From: Bacillus sp. CGMCC 1.16541
GTDB lineage: Bacteria; Bacillota; Bacilli; Bacillales; Bacillaceae_H
DNA: 64,000 nt
Direction of reading: 5' to 3'
Assembly: GCF_003184905.1 (NCBI RefSeq)
Contig: NZ_QFRU01000026.1
Location: forward strand, 1 to 64,000
How positions within the stretch are numbered: position 1 is the first letter of the stretch; every line of letters starts with the position of its first letter. This document shows positions 8,595 to 16,712 of the stretch, piece by piece. The notes below the pieces were generated by a model, which was not told the DNA's origin, searched no databases, and saw only the letters and a program-made list of their open reading frames with translations. The position numbers and the translations under genes are program-made.

Positions 8595-9311
8595 AGAGCA
8601 CTTAACAAAGCACATCAACTATATGAAGTTGCTTGTGAAAAGGAAATCCCTGTCTACGAGCCATTTGAGGGAGCCCTAATTGGAGAATTTAAAGTACTTT
8701 CCCCTTTCGAAGACTGGTATATTAACTACTTATTACCCTATTTCCCAAATTTACCAAATAGAAAGGAACAAAATGTTATTACTAAAGCAATTTCAGAGGC
8801 TTATGCAAAACTTTTAGAATGGATTGATGAAACATGGGATAAAGAAACTTTAAGTGAGAACTATGATTCTACTGGTGCAAGAAATGAAAGTAGTGTTGTC
8901 TTATACGCTAATATTGATGACTATCAAGTTCTACTTACTGGCGATGCTGGGAAACAAGCACTTCATAATAGTGCTGATTATGCTGAATCTTTAGGCATAG
9001 ATTTAAGGGAATGTAAATTTGTACAAATGCCTCATCATGGTAGCAGACGCAATGTTTCACCTAGTGTTCTTGATAGGATTATTGGTGAAAAAATATCGGA
9101 AGGTACACAACCAAATACTACTACATTTGTTTCAATATCAAAGCAGACTGAAGATCATCCAAAAAGGGTTGTAGTAAATGCATTTATAAGAAGAGGAGCA
9201 AAAGTGTGTGAAACAAGAGGACAAACTATAAGACACCACAAAAATATGCCAGAAAGAACTGGTTGGACTGCCATAACACCTCTTTCATTCAATCCTAATG
9301 TTGAAAAATAA
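8595..9311 (+). pseudogene. ComEC-like metallo-beta-lactamase-fold protein, 5'-truncated
   Basis: An open frame runs uninterrupted from the edge of the insertion sequence to 9311 (238 codons), with an in-frame stop at 8592-8594 and no plausible start at its beginning. It holds the C-terminal part of a metallo-beta-lactamase fold of the ComEC/Rec2-like class: a strand pair ending LLTGDAGK, the QMPHHGSRRNVS motif, and a final strand-helix unit. The N-terminal HxHxDH metal-binding region is absent and is not found left of the insertion sequence. The membrane protein gene follows after 20 bases, suggesting a two-gene unit. Function is unknown; similar folds occur in anti-phage systems. Confidence 0.7.
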
Positions 9312-9331
9312 CAATAATAGAGGAGATACAA

Positions 9332-10063
9332 ATGAACCTAGATGTTGTACTAAATACATATGAAAGAAGAGCAAGATACCTACCAGCAGTTTTGACAGTT
9401 TCACCAGTTATTATTTGGTTATATCTTTGGTTCCCTGATATACGCTCATTAGAAGGGACATTTATTAGTTTAATTGTTGGTTTAGGTATTTCAGTTCCAC
9501 TTTCTATACTCCCAAGAACCTTAGGTAAAAAAGAACAAGAGAAATTACTAGTTAAATGGGGTGCTCTTCCTGCTACTTTAATCCTAAAAAGTAATGATTC
9601 GTCTATAAATAGAGAAACGAAAAACCGTTATCATCAACGACTGAGGTTATTAACAAACGTGGATATTCCAACACCTGAAAAAGAATTAGAAGATCCACTA
9701 GATGCAACAAGAAAATTTGATTCCTGTATTGATTATCTTAGGCAAAGAACTAGAGATAAGGTTAAATATTCTTTAATTTTTAATGAAAACGTTTCTTATG
9801 GTCAGGCAAGAAATTTACTTGGGTTAAAACCTTTAGGATTAACACTATGTTTAATTGTATTAGCAATTCAATCATTTCATATTTATAAAAACTATGGGTT
9901 GGGACTGAATATTTCTGCAGTTCCAATTTTAGAAGTAATTTCAGTAGTTATTACCCTGATATTTTTATCGTTTTGGATATTCTTTGTTAGTTCCAAACAA
10001 GTATATAATGCTGGGGTAAATTACGGAAAAGCACTACTAGAGTCATGCGAACATATTGAATAA
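9332..10063 (+). CDS. Four-helix membrane protein of unknown function
   Basis: A 243-residue protein with two predicted transmembrane hairpins: helices near residues 18-36 and 41-60, and 167-186 and 196-220. They flank a cytoplasmic domain of about 105 residues (65-165) rich in charged residues. An AGAGGAG ribosome site precedes the ATG. It directly follows the truncated metallo-beta-lactamase-fold gene and ends in a good terminator. I do not recognise the family. The layout of paired membrane hairpins around a soluble domain recalls effector proteins of defence systems, but that is only analogy. Confidence 0.7.
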   Translation: MNLDVVLNTYERRARYLPAVLTVSPVIIWLYLWFPDIRSLEGTFISLIVGLGISVPLSILPRTLGKKEQEKLLVKWGALPATLILKSNDSSINRETKNRYHQRLRLLTNVDIPTPEKELEDPLDATRKFDSCIDYLRQRTRDKVKYSLIFNENVSYGQARNLLGLKPLGLTLCLIVLAIQSFHIYKNYGLGLNISAVPILEVISVVITLIFLSFWIFFVSSKQVYNAGVNYGKALLESCEHIE

Positions 10064-10087
10064 ATTGGAACATATATGTATTTGCAG

Positions 10088-10125
10088 AAAAGAGAGAATG
10101 ATTTTTTCATTTATTCTCTCTTTTT
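10088..10125 (+). terminator. Terminator after the membrane protein gene
   Basis: Arms AAAAGAGAGAAT and ATTCTCTCTTTTT form a stem with a T-run on the plus strand, 25 bases after the stop codon. Confidence 0.8.
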
Positions 10126-10235
10126 ACTGCTAAATTGTGATAACAACTAAATAATGTTTAAATCTAAAAATAACTATTACATCAACCTTTTCAGCCACTC
10201 TTTATCAAGAATAACTTCAACTCTCTGCTTTACCA

Positions 10236-10257
10236 CTATTTGTGATACGGTTCCCCC
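10236..10257. repeat. Left attachment site (attL)
   Basis: A 22-bp exact copy of the rlmH 3'-end sequence at 22619-22640, in the same orientation (TTTGTGATACGG near its start, CCCCC at its end). The minus-strand codons read Gly-Glu-Pro-Tyr-His-Lys-stop. Inside the element the sequence diverges at once (TATCAATTTAAAGG). A 9-bp arm of the terminal inverted repeat follows at 10269-10277. The 180 bases left of it, back to 10063, hold only the terminator. Confidence 0.85.
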
Positions 10258-10326
10258 TATCAATTTAAAGGTAATGGACAATTAAAAGCAGTCATCAAGT
10301 AGTTTACTTGGTGACTGCTTACTCAT

Positions 10327-10527
10327 TTATTCAGATTGGGCATCACTCCGATCTAAAAACTCCCCTAACTCCTGCTTCGATAAATCTTGTAGTGTCTTAT
10401 TGTTGGTCTGACAATACTCATATAGAGCTCGCACCTTTACTCTTGGTTCGTATTTATCCCTTGGTACAGCAAATACTCCATCTTCAAAAAAGTCATCCAT
10501 TTTCTTCCTATTAGTCAACCAACCCAC
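10327..10527 (-). CDS. Small protein of unknown function
   Basis: A 66-residue acidic/basic mixed protein (contains KMDDFFEDGVFAVPRDKYEP). It overlaps the upstream 73-residue gene by 13 bases and is the last gene before attL. The overlap suggests translational coupling. There is no membrane segment or recognisable domain. A protein beginning at Met10 is also possible. Confidence 0.45.
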   Translation of the reverse strand: MGWLTNRKKMDDFFEDGVFAVPRDKYEPRVKVRALYEYCQTNNKTLQDLSKQELGEFLDRSDAQSE

Positions 10528-10736
10528 CTCATAAGCGTGTTCTTTTCTTTTATAGACAGCCCTTTCATCTTCTCTTTCACATCATCCTCAAAGTATATTA
10601 ATTCGTAGCTTTTGTCGAAGACAAGAAGTTGGTTGATGGCATTGACTTTTTCAATAATAGTTTCTATTGCGATTTCAATATCAGCGACTTCTTTTGTTCC
10701 ACACAAATGTTCTCTTGCCACATTGATGTCACTCAT
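10515..10736 (-). CDS. Small protein of unknown function
   Basis: A 73-residue protein predicted to be largely helical and acidic. A GGGAGG ribosome site precedes the ATG. It lies 16 bases after the RNase H-like gene and overlaps the next small gene, so the three probably form one transcript. I do not recognise it. Confidence 0.5.
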   Translation of the reverse strand: MSDINVAREHLCGTKEVADIEIAIETIIEKVNAINQLLVFDKSYELIYFEDDVKEKMKGLSIKEKNTLMRWVG

Positions 10737-10752
10737 GGTTTTCCTCCCATAA

Positions 10753-11325
10753 CTATTTCCTTTTTAACAGTGTGTAGCATGCATTATGAGATGCCTTCAT
10801 AAAAGGGTTATGTTTCTTCTGATGTGTTGACAAGTATTGTATAGAGATCGTAATTTGGCAGTATTCCTTTTTCTTTGCTTCATATAAGGAAATTAACTCT
10901 GATTGCAACTTAGATAGCGTTTCGTTTTTCCTAAAAATGACTTCTTTTGAAATGAGTTGTTCAATGTTGTTGACATCAGAGTAAATAACAACGTTCTTGA
11001 CGTTCTTTCCCATATGCTTTTGAAAATGTTTAATACCAAACATTATTGCTTTCAGTTCCCCGTATATATTTTTTCCAATACAATCATAAGGCGGATAAAA
11101 CGAGTACTGTTTTACGATGACTGAACCATTTGTTACATATGTACAAGCAACAGCCATCTCTTTGCTCCCTTCTGTCCTACAGGAGCTGTCACAATACACA
11201 TACAAAGCATCTATACTATAATATTGTTGTAGTACGACCTCCTTTATTTCAACAGGTATACGATGTTCCCTACCTCTCCAAAAATTCACTTTCCCTACTC
11301 TTTTCACATTCCCTTTTGCTTTCAT
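10753..11325 (-). CDS. RNase H-like nuclease domain protein
   Basis: A 190-residue protein with the RNase H fold pattern. Asp46 lies in the first strand (YVYCDSSCR), Glu90 in the helix motif YGELKA, and Asp117 in the IYSDVNN strand; a C-terminal His180-Asn181 could supply the fourth metal site. The carboxylate spacing matches RNase HI, though the basic N-terminal 30 residues are extra. The predicted activity is cleavage of RNA in RNA-DNA hybrids, or a related nuclease role. Two small genes follow in the same direction. Its role within the element is not evident. Confidence 0.65.
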   Translation of the reverse strand: MKAKGNVKRVGKVNFWRGREHRIPVEIKEVVLQQYYSIDALYVYCDSSCRTEGSKEMAVACTYVTNGSVIVKQYSFYPPYDCIGKNIYGELKAIMFGIKHFQKHMGKNVKNVVIYSDVNNIEQLISKEVIFRKNETLSKLQSELISLYEAKKKEYCQITISIQYLSTHQKKHNPFMKASHNACYTLLKRK

Positions 11326-11458
11326 TCAAACATGCTCCATCTATTAATCATTTCAGATATAGTATAAACTATCACTTGTTAATTATCAAAATATTCAAAT
11401 TATTTATAGTCGATAAAAAAATCCATGTTGCCTATATACAGCATGGGTGCATCCTTTT

Positions 11459-11701
11459 TTACTTGTCCTGGCTCGAACGACACCTTTCCAACATCTCTCC
11501 TAAGTCAATATCTAAAGCATTAGAAAGGTTAAATAAAACCTCAATACTTATATTATTTCTCTCTCCATTTTCAATTCTGAATATAAAAGAAGCACTTACC
11601 GATGATATTTCACTCAAGCGATTCAAACTTAGTGATTGCTCTTCTCTTTTCCTGCGTAATTTCCTTGCAAACTCTTTCACAAACACGTCTTCACTGTACA
11701 T
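11459..11701 (-). CDS. XRE-family transcriptional regulator
   Basis: An 80-residue, single-domain Cro/cI-type helix-turn-helix protein (FARKLRRKREEQSLSLNRLS, then SASFIFRIENGERN). I place the start at the ATG at 11699-11701, after an AAGGGG site. The frame can be extended 41 codons upstream, but that stretch is Cys/Arg-rich and unlike the family. It is divergent from the 164-residue gene at 11878 and probably controls its own transcription and that of its neighbours. Confidence 0.7.
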   Translation of the reverse strand: MYSEDVFVKEFARKLRRKREEQSLSLNRLSEISSVSASFIFRIENGERNNISIEVLFNLSNALDIDLGEMLERCRSSQDK

Positions 11702-11877
11702 GTCCCTTCCCCTTCCCATCTTTTTTTCAAAAACCTTTTTCATGATTTCCCTATATCTTAAACATGAGCAAACCAGACAATAACTTCGCTTTTGTACTAT
11801 TTTCTCTTGCTTGAATAAATTCAAGGTCAGGAATCTATAATGAAAAAACTTTATTATGAGAAAGGAGTTAGATTGAC

Positions 11878-12372
11878 ATGAACAGAGAACAATTTTACAA
11901 CACAGTGCCTGAGAAAAGAGTTATTCTCATCAATGAAATGTTAAAAAACAGCAGTATAAAGGAAGTGGCAACTAATATTGGTGTCCCAGAAAGCAGTTTC
12001 AGTAAGGAGATGACAAACGGGGATTATGTCTATATCAAGAGAGATAATCAATATTACAAGTTTTTGAGAGACCCAAACTCTTCTATCACCAAAGAGTCAC
12101 TTCCGAGTGCCGACACGATACAATTTGTTGAGGAGAATCTTGAAACATTACGAGACATTATCACTGTTTTCCAAAAACAACAAGACATGCTGGTGTTAGA
12201 TGAACGAGTCTATAATAAAAGCAAAAAGTTTGTGAATAAGAGTATTAAAATGAATCATGACGTTTACGAGCAATTTGTGCAGTTTTGCGAGAAGCATTAT
12301 CCCTATTTAACCATCCAAGACTTGGTGGCACAGAGTTTGCTTGATTTTATAGACAGGTATGAAAAAAAGTAG
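11878..12372 (+). CDS. Putative DNA-binding protein of the element
   Basis: A 164-residue protein. The N-terminus has a helix-turn-helix-like stretch (SSIKEVATNIGVPESSFSKE, residues 25-44) followed by a short beta segment (DYVYIKRDNQYYKF). The C-terminus (about 115-160) resembles a helical dimerisation or segregation domain. An AAAGGAG ribosome site precedes the ATG. It is the only plus-strand gene among these cargo genes and ends at a terminator shared with hsdR. DNA binding is inferred from the helix-turn-helix pattern; the exact role is unknown. Confidence 0.55.
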   Translation: MNREQFYNTVPEKRVILINEMLKNSSIKEVATNIGVPESSFSKEMTNGDYVYIKRDNQYYKFLRDPNSSITKESLPSADTIQFVEENLETLRDIITVFQKQQDMLVLDERVYNKSKKFVNKSIKMNHDVYEQFVQFCEKHYPYLTIQDLVAQSLLDFIDRYEKK

Positions 12373-12394
12373 TGCTGCGATGCACTACTTTTTT
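12364..12394. terminator. Bidirectional terminator
   Basis: A 14-bp stem (arms 12362-12375 and 12382-12394) has A and T runs on both sides. It sits between the converging 164-residue gene and hsdR, so it can serve both strands. Confidence 0.8.
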
Positions 12395-12397
12395 CAT

Positions 12398-15382
12398 TTA
12401 GGCTCTCAATCCTTCATATACTTCCTCAAACATATCTTCCATGATTAGCGTTTTGAAATCGTTGTTTTCAAGCATCTTCAGGAAGAACGCTTCATTTTGC
12501 GACATGCGTGAAATGACAAAATCCATAAATGCCTTTTCATAGCTGAACTTGAAGTTTTCTTTTGTGTTGTTCTTCGCTTTTTGAGCTAATTCCTCGTCTT
12601 TTATCATGTCTTCTTTAATTTGATCTCTTGACAGTTTGTCCGTTTCCGTAAATTCTGTTCCAAATCGTTCATTCAGTCGATCAATGATGGAGGATAAACG
12701 TTCTTTTTCTTCTTCTGCTTTTTTTCCTTTTCCATGTGATTGCGGGCTAAGCTCTACTTCTCCTTGGACAGTTAGGGAGATACTGCCTTCAAACACTTTT
12801 TCGTTTCGATAATATTCAAGAGCGACATCATCAGCTAAATAGACACCTTCTGATACGTTTTTCGGCAACTTTTTCAACAGATAGTTCAGGTACACATACA
12901 GCTTGTGTAAATCAATATCTGCAAACGGCCCAATCTGTAAAATGAACGAGTAGGTTCGAATGAACTTCGTAGAAGCCCCTTTGAAGTCGTCTTTTTGCTC
13001 TGGTGTTAAATCCTTATTGTAGCGGTTTACTGCATGATCAAGGATGGAATTGAGCTTTTCTTGAGTTCTTGTTGTCTTTTTCTTGCCACTGAACTCTAAC
13101 TCACATACTTGATTGATTTCTTCTTCTGTGTAAACCTGACAAGCATCTAACTCTTGTTGCAAGTCGTATAAGAGATTGGGATCTGTCGTACTTTCTAATC
13201 CTGTCACTTCATAATAAGGCTGGAAAGCTTTTTGAATGTCTTCTGCTTCATTGACAAAATCAAGTACGAACGTGTCATTCTTCCCCTTGCATGTTCGATT
13301 CAGTCTGGAAAGAGTCTGAACGGCTTTAATCCCATCAAGAGGCTTATCGACATACATTGTGTGAAGCAAAGGCTCGTCAAAACCTGTTTGATACTTCTCC
13401 GCAACAAGTAATACCTTATATTCATCTTGGTGAAACTTCTCAGGCAATTCTTTTTCTCCAAAACCGTTCATATCTGGTTCAGTGTATGACATTCCACCAT
13501 CTTGAACGGTCCCTGAAAAGGCAACAACTGCTTTGAGGTCGTCATATCCCTTTACATGAATATACTTATCAAATGCTTGCTTGTATTTAACAGCATGAAG
13601 ACGGCTTCCTGTCACAACCATTGCCTTTGCCCGACCACCAATTTTGTGCCTTGTGACTTGTCGGTAATGTTCAATCATTATTTCGGTCTTCTGTGCAATG
13701 TTATGGGGATGAAGCGACACATACTTAGCAATTTGTTTCGTTGCTTTACCTTTTGCCACCTCTGGATCATCGTCTATACTCTTCGCAACCTTGTAGAAGG
13801 TTTTATACGTTGTGTAGTTCTTCAATACATCTAAAATAAAGCCTTCTTCAATCGCTTGTCTCATCGTATACACATGAAAAGCATACGGCTTTCCTTCAGC
13901 ATCATATGTGCCGAACTTTTCAATTGTCTTCGGTTTAGGCGTTGCAGTAAAGGCGAAGAACGATATGTTATCCTGTTTGCCACTTTTGGCTATTGTTTCA
14001 GCAATTTTCTCTTCCATATCACCCATGTTTTCTTCTGCCAGTCGATCTGCTTCAAGAGCCTCCTCTAACGTCTTGTCCGATAAGATGTTCGTCATAGCTG
14101 TTGAAGCTTTCCCACCTTGGCTTGAGTGTGCTTCATCAATAATGATGGCATATTTTCCTTTATGGAAATCGCCCACTTTTTCCATGATGAATGGGAACTT
14201 TTGCAACGTAGTTATGATGATTCTCGTACCATTTGCAATCGCATTCGCTAATTGAGTGGAATCTTTATCAATCTTTTCGACCATTCCCGCTTTATGTTCC
14301 AATTGGTAGACGGCATCTTGAAGCTGTTTATCCAACACTCTACGGTCGGTAATGACTATCACACTACTGAAAACAGCGTTGTTTTCATCATCATGAAGTT
14401 TTGCCAGACGGTGTGCCAACCAGGAAATACTGTTCGTTTTCCCGCTTCCTGCACTATGTTGAATTAGATAGTTCTCCCCAACACCTTTGTTCTTCACATC
14501 TACTTCTACCTTGCGAACGACATCCAATTGATGATAACGAGGGAAAATGACCGTCTCTTTCTTATCAATGATCTCACCTGTGCTATCTTTGATATCCTCT
14601 TGCTTTACAAAAACAAAGCGGAAGAGAATGTCTAAGAGACTGTCTTTCTGTAATATGTCCGTCCATAAGTACGATGTTCGATAGTCATTGTAGACAATAG
14701 GATTCCCTTTCCCTCCATTGTTTCCTCGATTAAACGGTAGGAAGAACGTCTTTTCCCGATTTAATTGTGTTGTCATGTAAACTTCATCCGTATCAACAGC
14801 AAAGAAGACAATGGCACGCTTTTTAAACTGGAACAGCAACTCTCTCGGATCTCGATCATTCATAAATTGTTTTTTTGAATGTTCAACCGTTTGATTTGTT
14901 AGTTGGTTTTTCAGCTCCATGACTGCAATAGGCAAGCCATTGAGGGAGATGAGCATATCAATACTGTTTGTGTTCTGACTGCTGTAATACACTTGACGAC
15001 TAACTGTGAAAATATTTTGCTCATACTGCTCCACTAACGTACGATTCATCGTGCTGACAGGCTTATTGTAGGCTAATTTAAGTGTCACCCCATAATCTTT
15101 AATACCATGTCGTAGACAGTCAATCATGCCTCGCTTGTCCAACTCTTTTTGCAATCGGTCAATGATTTTGGACTTGTATTGATCTTTGTATGCCTTGTGC
15201 AGACGTTCAAGCGACTTAGGTTGCGTTGCTTCCAAAAATTGAAACAGCACGTCAGTGTCAATTGCGTACTTCTTGAAGACTTCCGCTGACTGTCCTGTCA
15301 GTTGACGTTTGACATAGCCAGATTGGATTAAATGACTTTCAATATTTGCTTCAAATCCTTTTTCCGTTGTATCTATTGCCAC
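12398..15382 (-). CDS. hsdR: Type I restriction enzyme, R (motor/nuclease) subunit
   Basis: A 994-residue HsdR. The N-terminal nuclease domain has a PD-(D/E)xK-type core (SIDMLISL, then AVMELKN near residue 155). The SF2 translocase has Walker A HSAGSGKTNS and motif II IIIDEAHSSQ, with FTATP as motif III. A helical C-terminal domain contacts the methylase. The GTG at 15380-15382 is chosen because AAGGAGGGG lies 6 bases upstream; an upstream in-frame ATG inside hsdS lacks a ribosome site. In the complex with HsdM and HsdS it translocates DNA and cuts unmethylated foreign DNA. No defect is seen. Confidence 0.95.
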   Translation of the reverse strand: MAIDTTEKGFEANIESHLIQSGYVKRQLTGQSAEVFKKYAIDTDVLFQFLEATQPKSLERLHKAYKDQYKSKIIDRLQKELDKRGMIDCLRHGIKDYGVTLKLAYNKPVSTMNRTLVEQYEQNIFTVSRQVYYSSQNTNSIDMLISLNGLPIAVMELKNQLTNQTVEHSKKQFMNDRDPRELLFQFKKRAIVFFAVDTDEVYMTTQLNREKTFFLPFNRGNNGGKGNPIVYNDYRTSYLWTDILQKDSLLDILFRFVFVKQEDIKDSTGEIIDKKETVIFPRYHQLDVVRKVEVDVKNKGVGENYLIQHSAGSGKTNSISWLAHRLAKLHDDENNAVFSSVIVITDRRVLDKQLQDAVYQLEHKAGMVEKIDKDSTQLANAIANGTRIIITTLQKFPFIMEKVGDFHKGKYAIIIDEAHSSQGGKASTAMTNILSDKTLEEALEADRLAEENMGDMEEKIAETIAKSGKQDNISFFAFTATPKPKTIEKFGTYDAEGKPYAFHVYTMRQAIEEGFILDVLKNYTTYKTFYKVAKSIDDDPEVAKGKATKQIAKYVSLHPHNIAQKTEIMIEHYRQVTRHKIGGRAKAMVVTGSRLHAVKYKQAFDKYIHVKGYDDLKAVVAFSGTVQDGGMSYTEPDMNGFGEKELPEKFHQDEYKVLLVAEKYQTGFDEPLLHTMYVDKPLDGIKAVQTLSRLNRTCKGKNDTFVLDFVNEAEDIQKAFQPYYEVTGLESTTDPNLLYDLQQELDACQVYTEEEINQVCELEFSGKKKTTRTQEKLNSILDHAVNRYNKDLTPEQKDDFKGASTKFIRTYSFILQIGPFADIDLHKLYVYLNYLLKKLPKNVSEGVYLADDVALEYYRNEKVFEGSISLTVQGEVELSPQSHGKGKKAEEEKERLSSIIDRLNERFGTEFTETDKLSRDQIKEDMIKDEELAQKAKNNTKENFKFSYEKAFMDFVISRMSQNEAFFLKMLENNDFKTLIMEDMFEEVYEGLRA

Positions 15383-15395
15383 TGCTCTCCCCTCC

Positions 15396-16712
15396 TTATG
15401 ACAACACTTTTTTATACTCCCGCACATCTATTTTCCCTGTGACTGCTTCATAGATGAGAGATTGGCGGTATTCTTTGAGTTTTCCAATTTGTTCTTTAAT
15501 ATCCATAATTGAGGAATATAATTCTTTTGTTTGTTTCTCAATATATTTTGAAATATATCGTTGCTCTTCAATACTGTCAGATAACGGAAGTAATAAATTC
15601 CTTACTTGCGGAAAATTTAGTCCTTCTCTTGAACTTCCATTCTGTGCCATGATAATTTGTTCTTGTACAATTTGTGAACCCATTATTTTTGATAGTAGTG
15701 CAGGGACTATCTTACTTTTACCTGGTCTTATTATACAAACATGTTGGTTTACATTAGCAGGTGGAAAGTTAGCAGGAACTATACACGTTCTACCAATAGA
15801 TGCTCCTGTAATATTTAACAAAATGTCTTGAGATTTAACCCTTGTAGACTTCATATCATCGTCTATTTCAGGATTTATATAAACTATATCGTTTAATCTT
15901 AAACCTTCAAAGTGTACATTCATACTTCTCAAGAACATGACACCTTCATTAGTATATATTTCCCCGCCACCTTTTGGAGTTTTGCCACTACCAACGTAGG
16001 TAGATAGATGTTTTATTTTCTTAATCTTCCAATGCTCTGGAATCTCCCCAATCCATTCCACACCTGAATCTTTCATTTTCACGTTTGGGTTTAATCCTTT
16101 TGTGACAGCTTCGGTGATGATCGCTTGACGTTTTTCTTCGAGCAATTCAATTAGCTTTTCCTTGTCGGCAATGAGCGAGTCGATTTCGGATGTTTTTTCA
16201 TTTAAAAAGTTTGCAATATTTTTTTGTTCTGCTTCCGAGGGCACTAAAGTTACTAAATTCTTTACATCCTCTGTAGTAACCGATTCAAACGTACTACCTT
16301 TAAGTTTAGAATTCATTTCAACCTTAGCATACTGAATCAAATACCATAAATATCTATTTTTCTCTTTTGGTCTTATTGCACATAACCCTCTTCCAATTGC
16401 ATAAACTTGATTAGATATATTCATTGCTCCAACAGGTGCTCTTACAGAAAAAAGAATATCATCAACTTCTGAAACCTTATTAGTTGATTTACAGTACAGC
16501 TTTGGTAAAGGATAATATTGTCCAAACTCTGCATTCCCCTGTAAAAATGGAGCACCAACTTCAATATCACTTACTTCATCAGAAGATGGAGATTGTCCCA
16601 TTACAATATCAGAAACATATTTTAATCGTGATATTTTCCAATCATAAGGGACTTGCTTAATCCAATCTAAACCACTTTCCTTATACTTGGAATAATTCTG
16701 AATCCTCCTCAT
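15396..16712 (-). CDS. hsdS: Type I restriction enzyme, specificity subunit
   Basis: A 438-residue HsdS with two target-recognition domains. Each begins with the usual short motif (ESGLDWIKQVPYDW near residue 12 and DSGVEWIGEIPEHW near 210) and each is followed by a long conserved helix (residues about 165-200 and 385-430). The two halves set the two parts of the bipartite DNA target. The gene overlaps the end of hsdM by 4 bases (ATGA) and runs directly into hsdR. Only one hsdS copy is present and no inverted hsdS fragments are seen, so phase-variable shuffling is not suggested. Confidence 0.95.
   Translation of the reverse strand: MRRIQNYSKYKESGLDWIKQVPYDWKISRLKYVSDIVMGQSPSSDEVSDIEVGAPFLQGNAEFGQYYPLPKLYCKSTNKVSEVDDILFSVRAPVGAMNISNQVYAIGRGLCAIRPKEKNRYLWYLIQYAKVEMNSKLKGSTFESVTTEDVKNLVTLVPSEAEQKNIANFLNEKTSEIDSLIADKEKLIELLEEKRQAIITEAVTKGLNPNVKMKDSGVEWIGEIPEHWKIKKIKHLSTYVGSGKTPKGGGEIYTNEGVMFLRSMNVHFEGLRLNDIVYINPEIDDDMKSTRVKSQDILLNITGASIGRTCIVPANFPPANVNQHVCIIRPGKSKIVPALLSKIMGSQIVQEQIIMAQNGSSREGLNFPQVRNLLLPLSDSIEEQRYISKYIEKQTKELYSSIMDIKEQIGKLKEYRQSLIYEAVTGKIDVREYKKVLS

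Noticed and set aside
13556-14467. Plus-strand frames inside hsdR
   Set aside because: They are antisense shadows of a well-supported gene.
15396-16712. Phase-variable hsdS switching
   Set aside because: No second hsdS, inverted hsdS fragment or simple-sequence tract is seen nearby.
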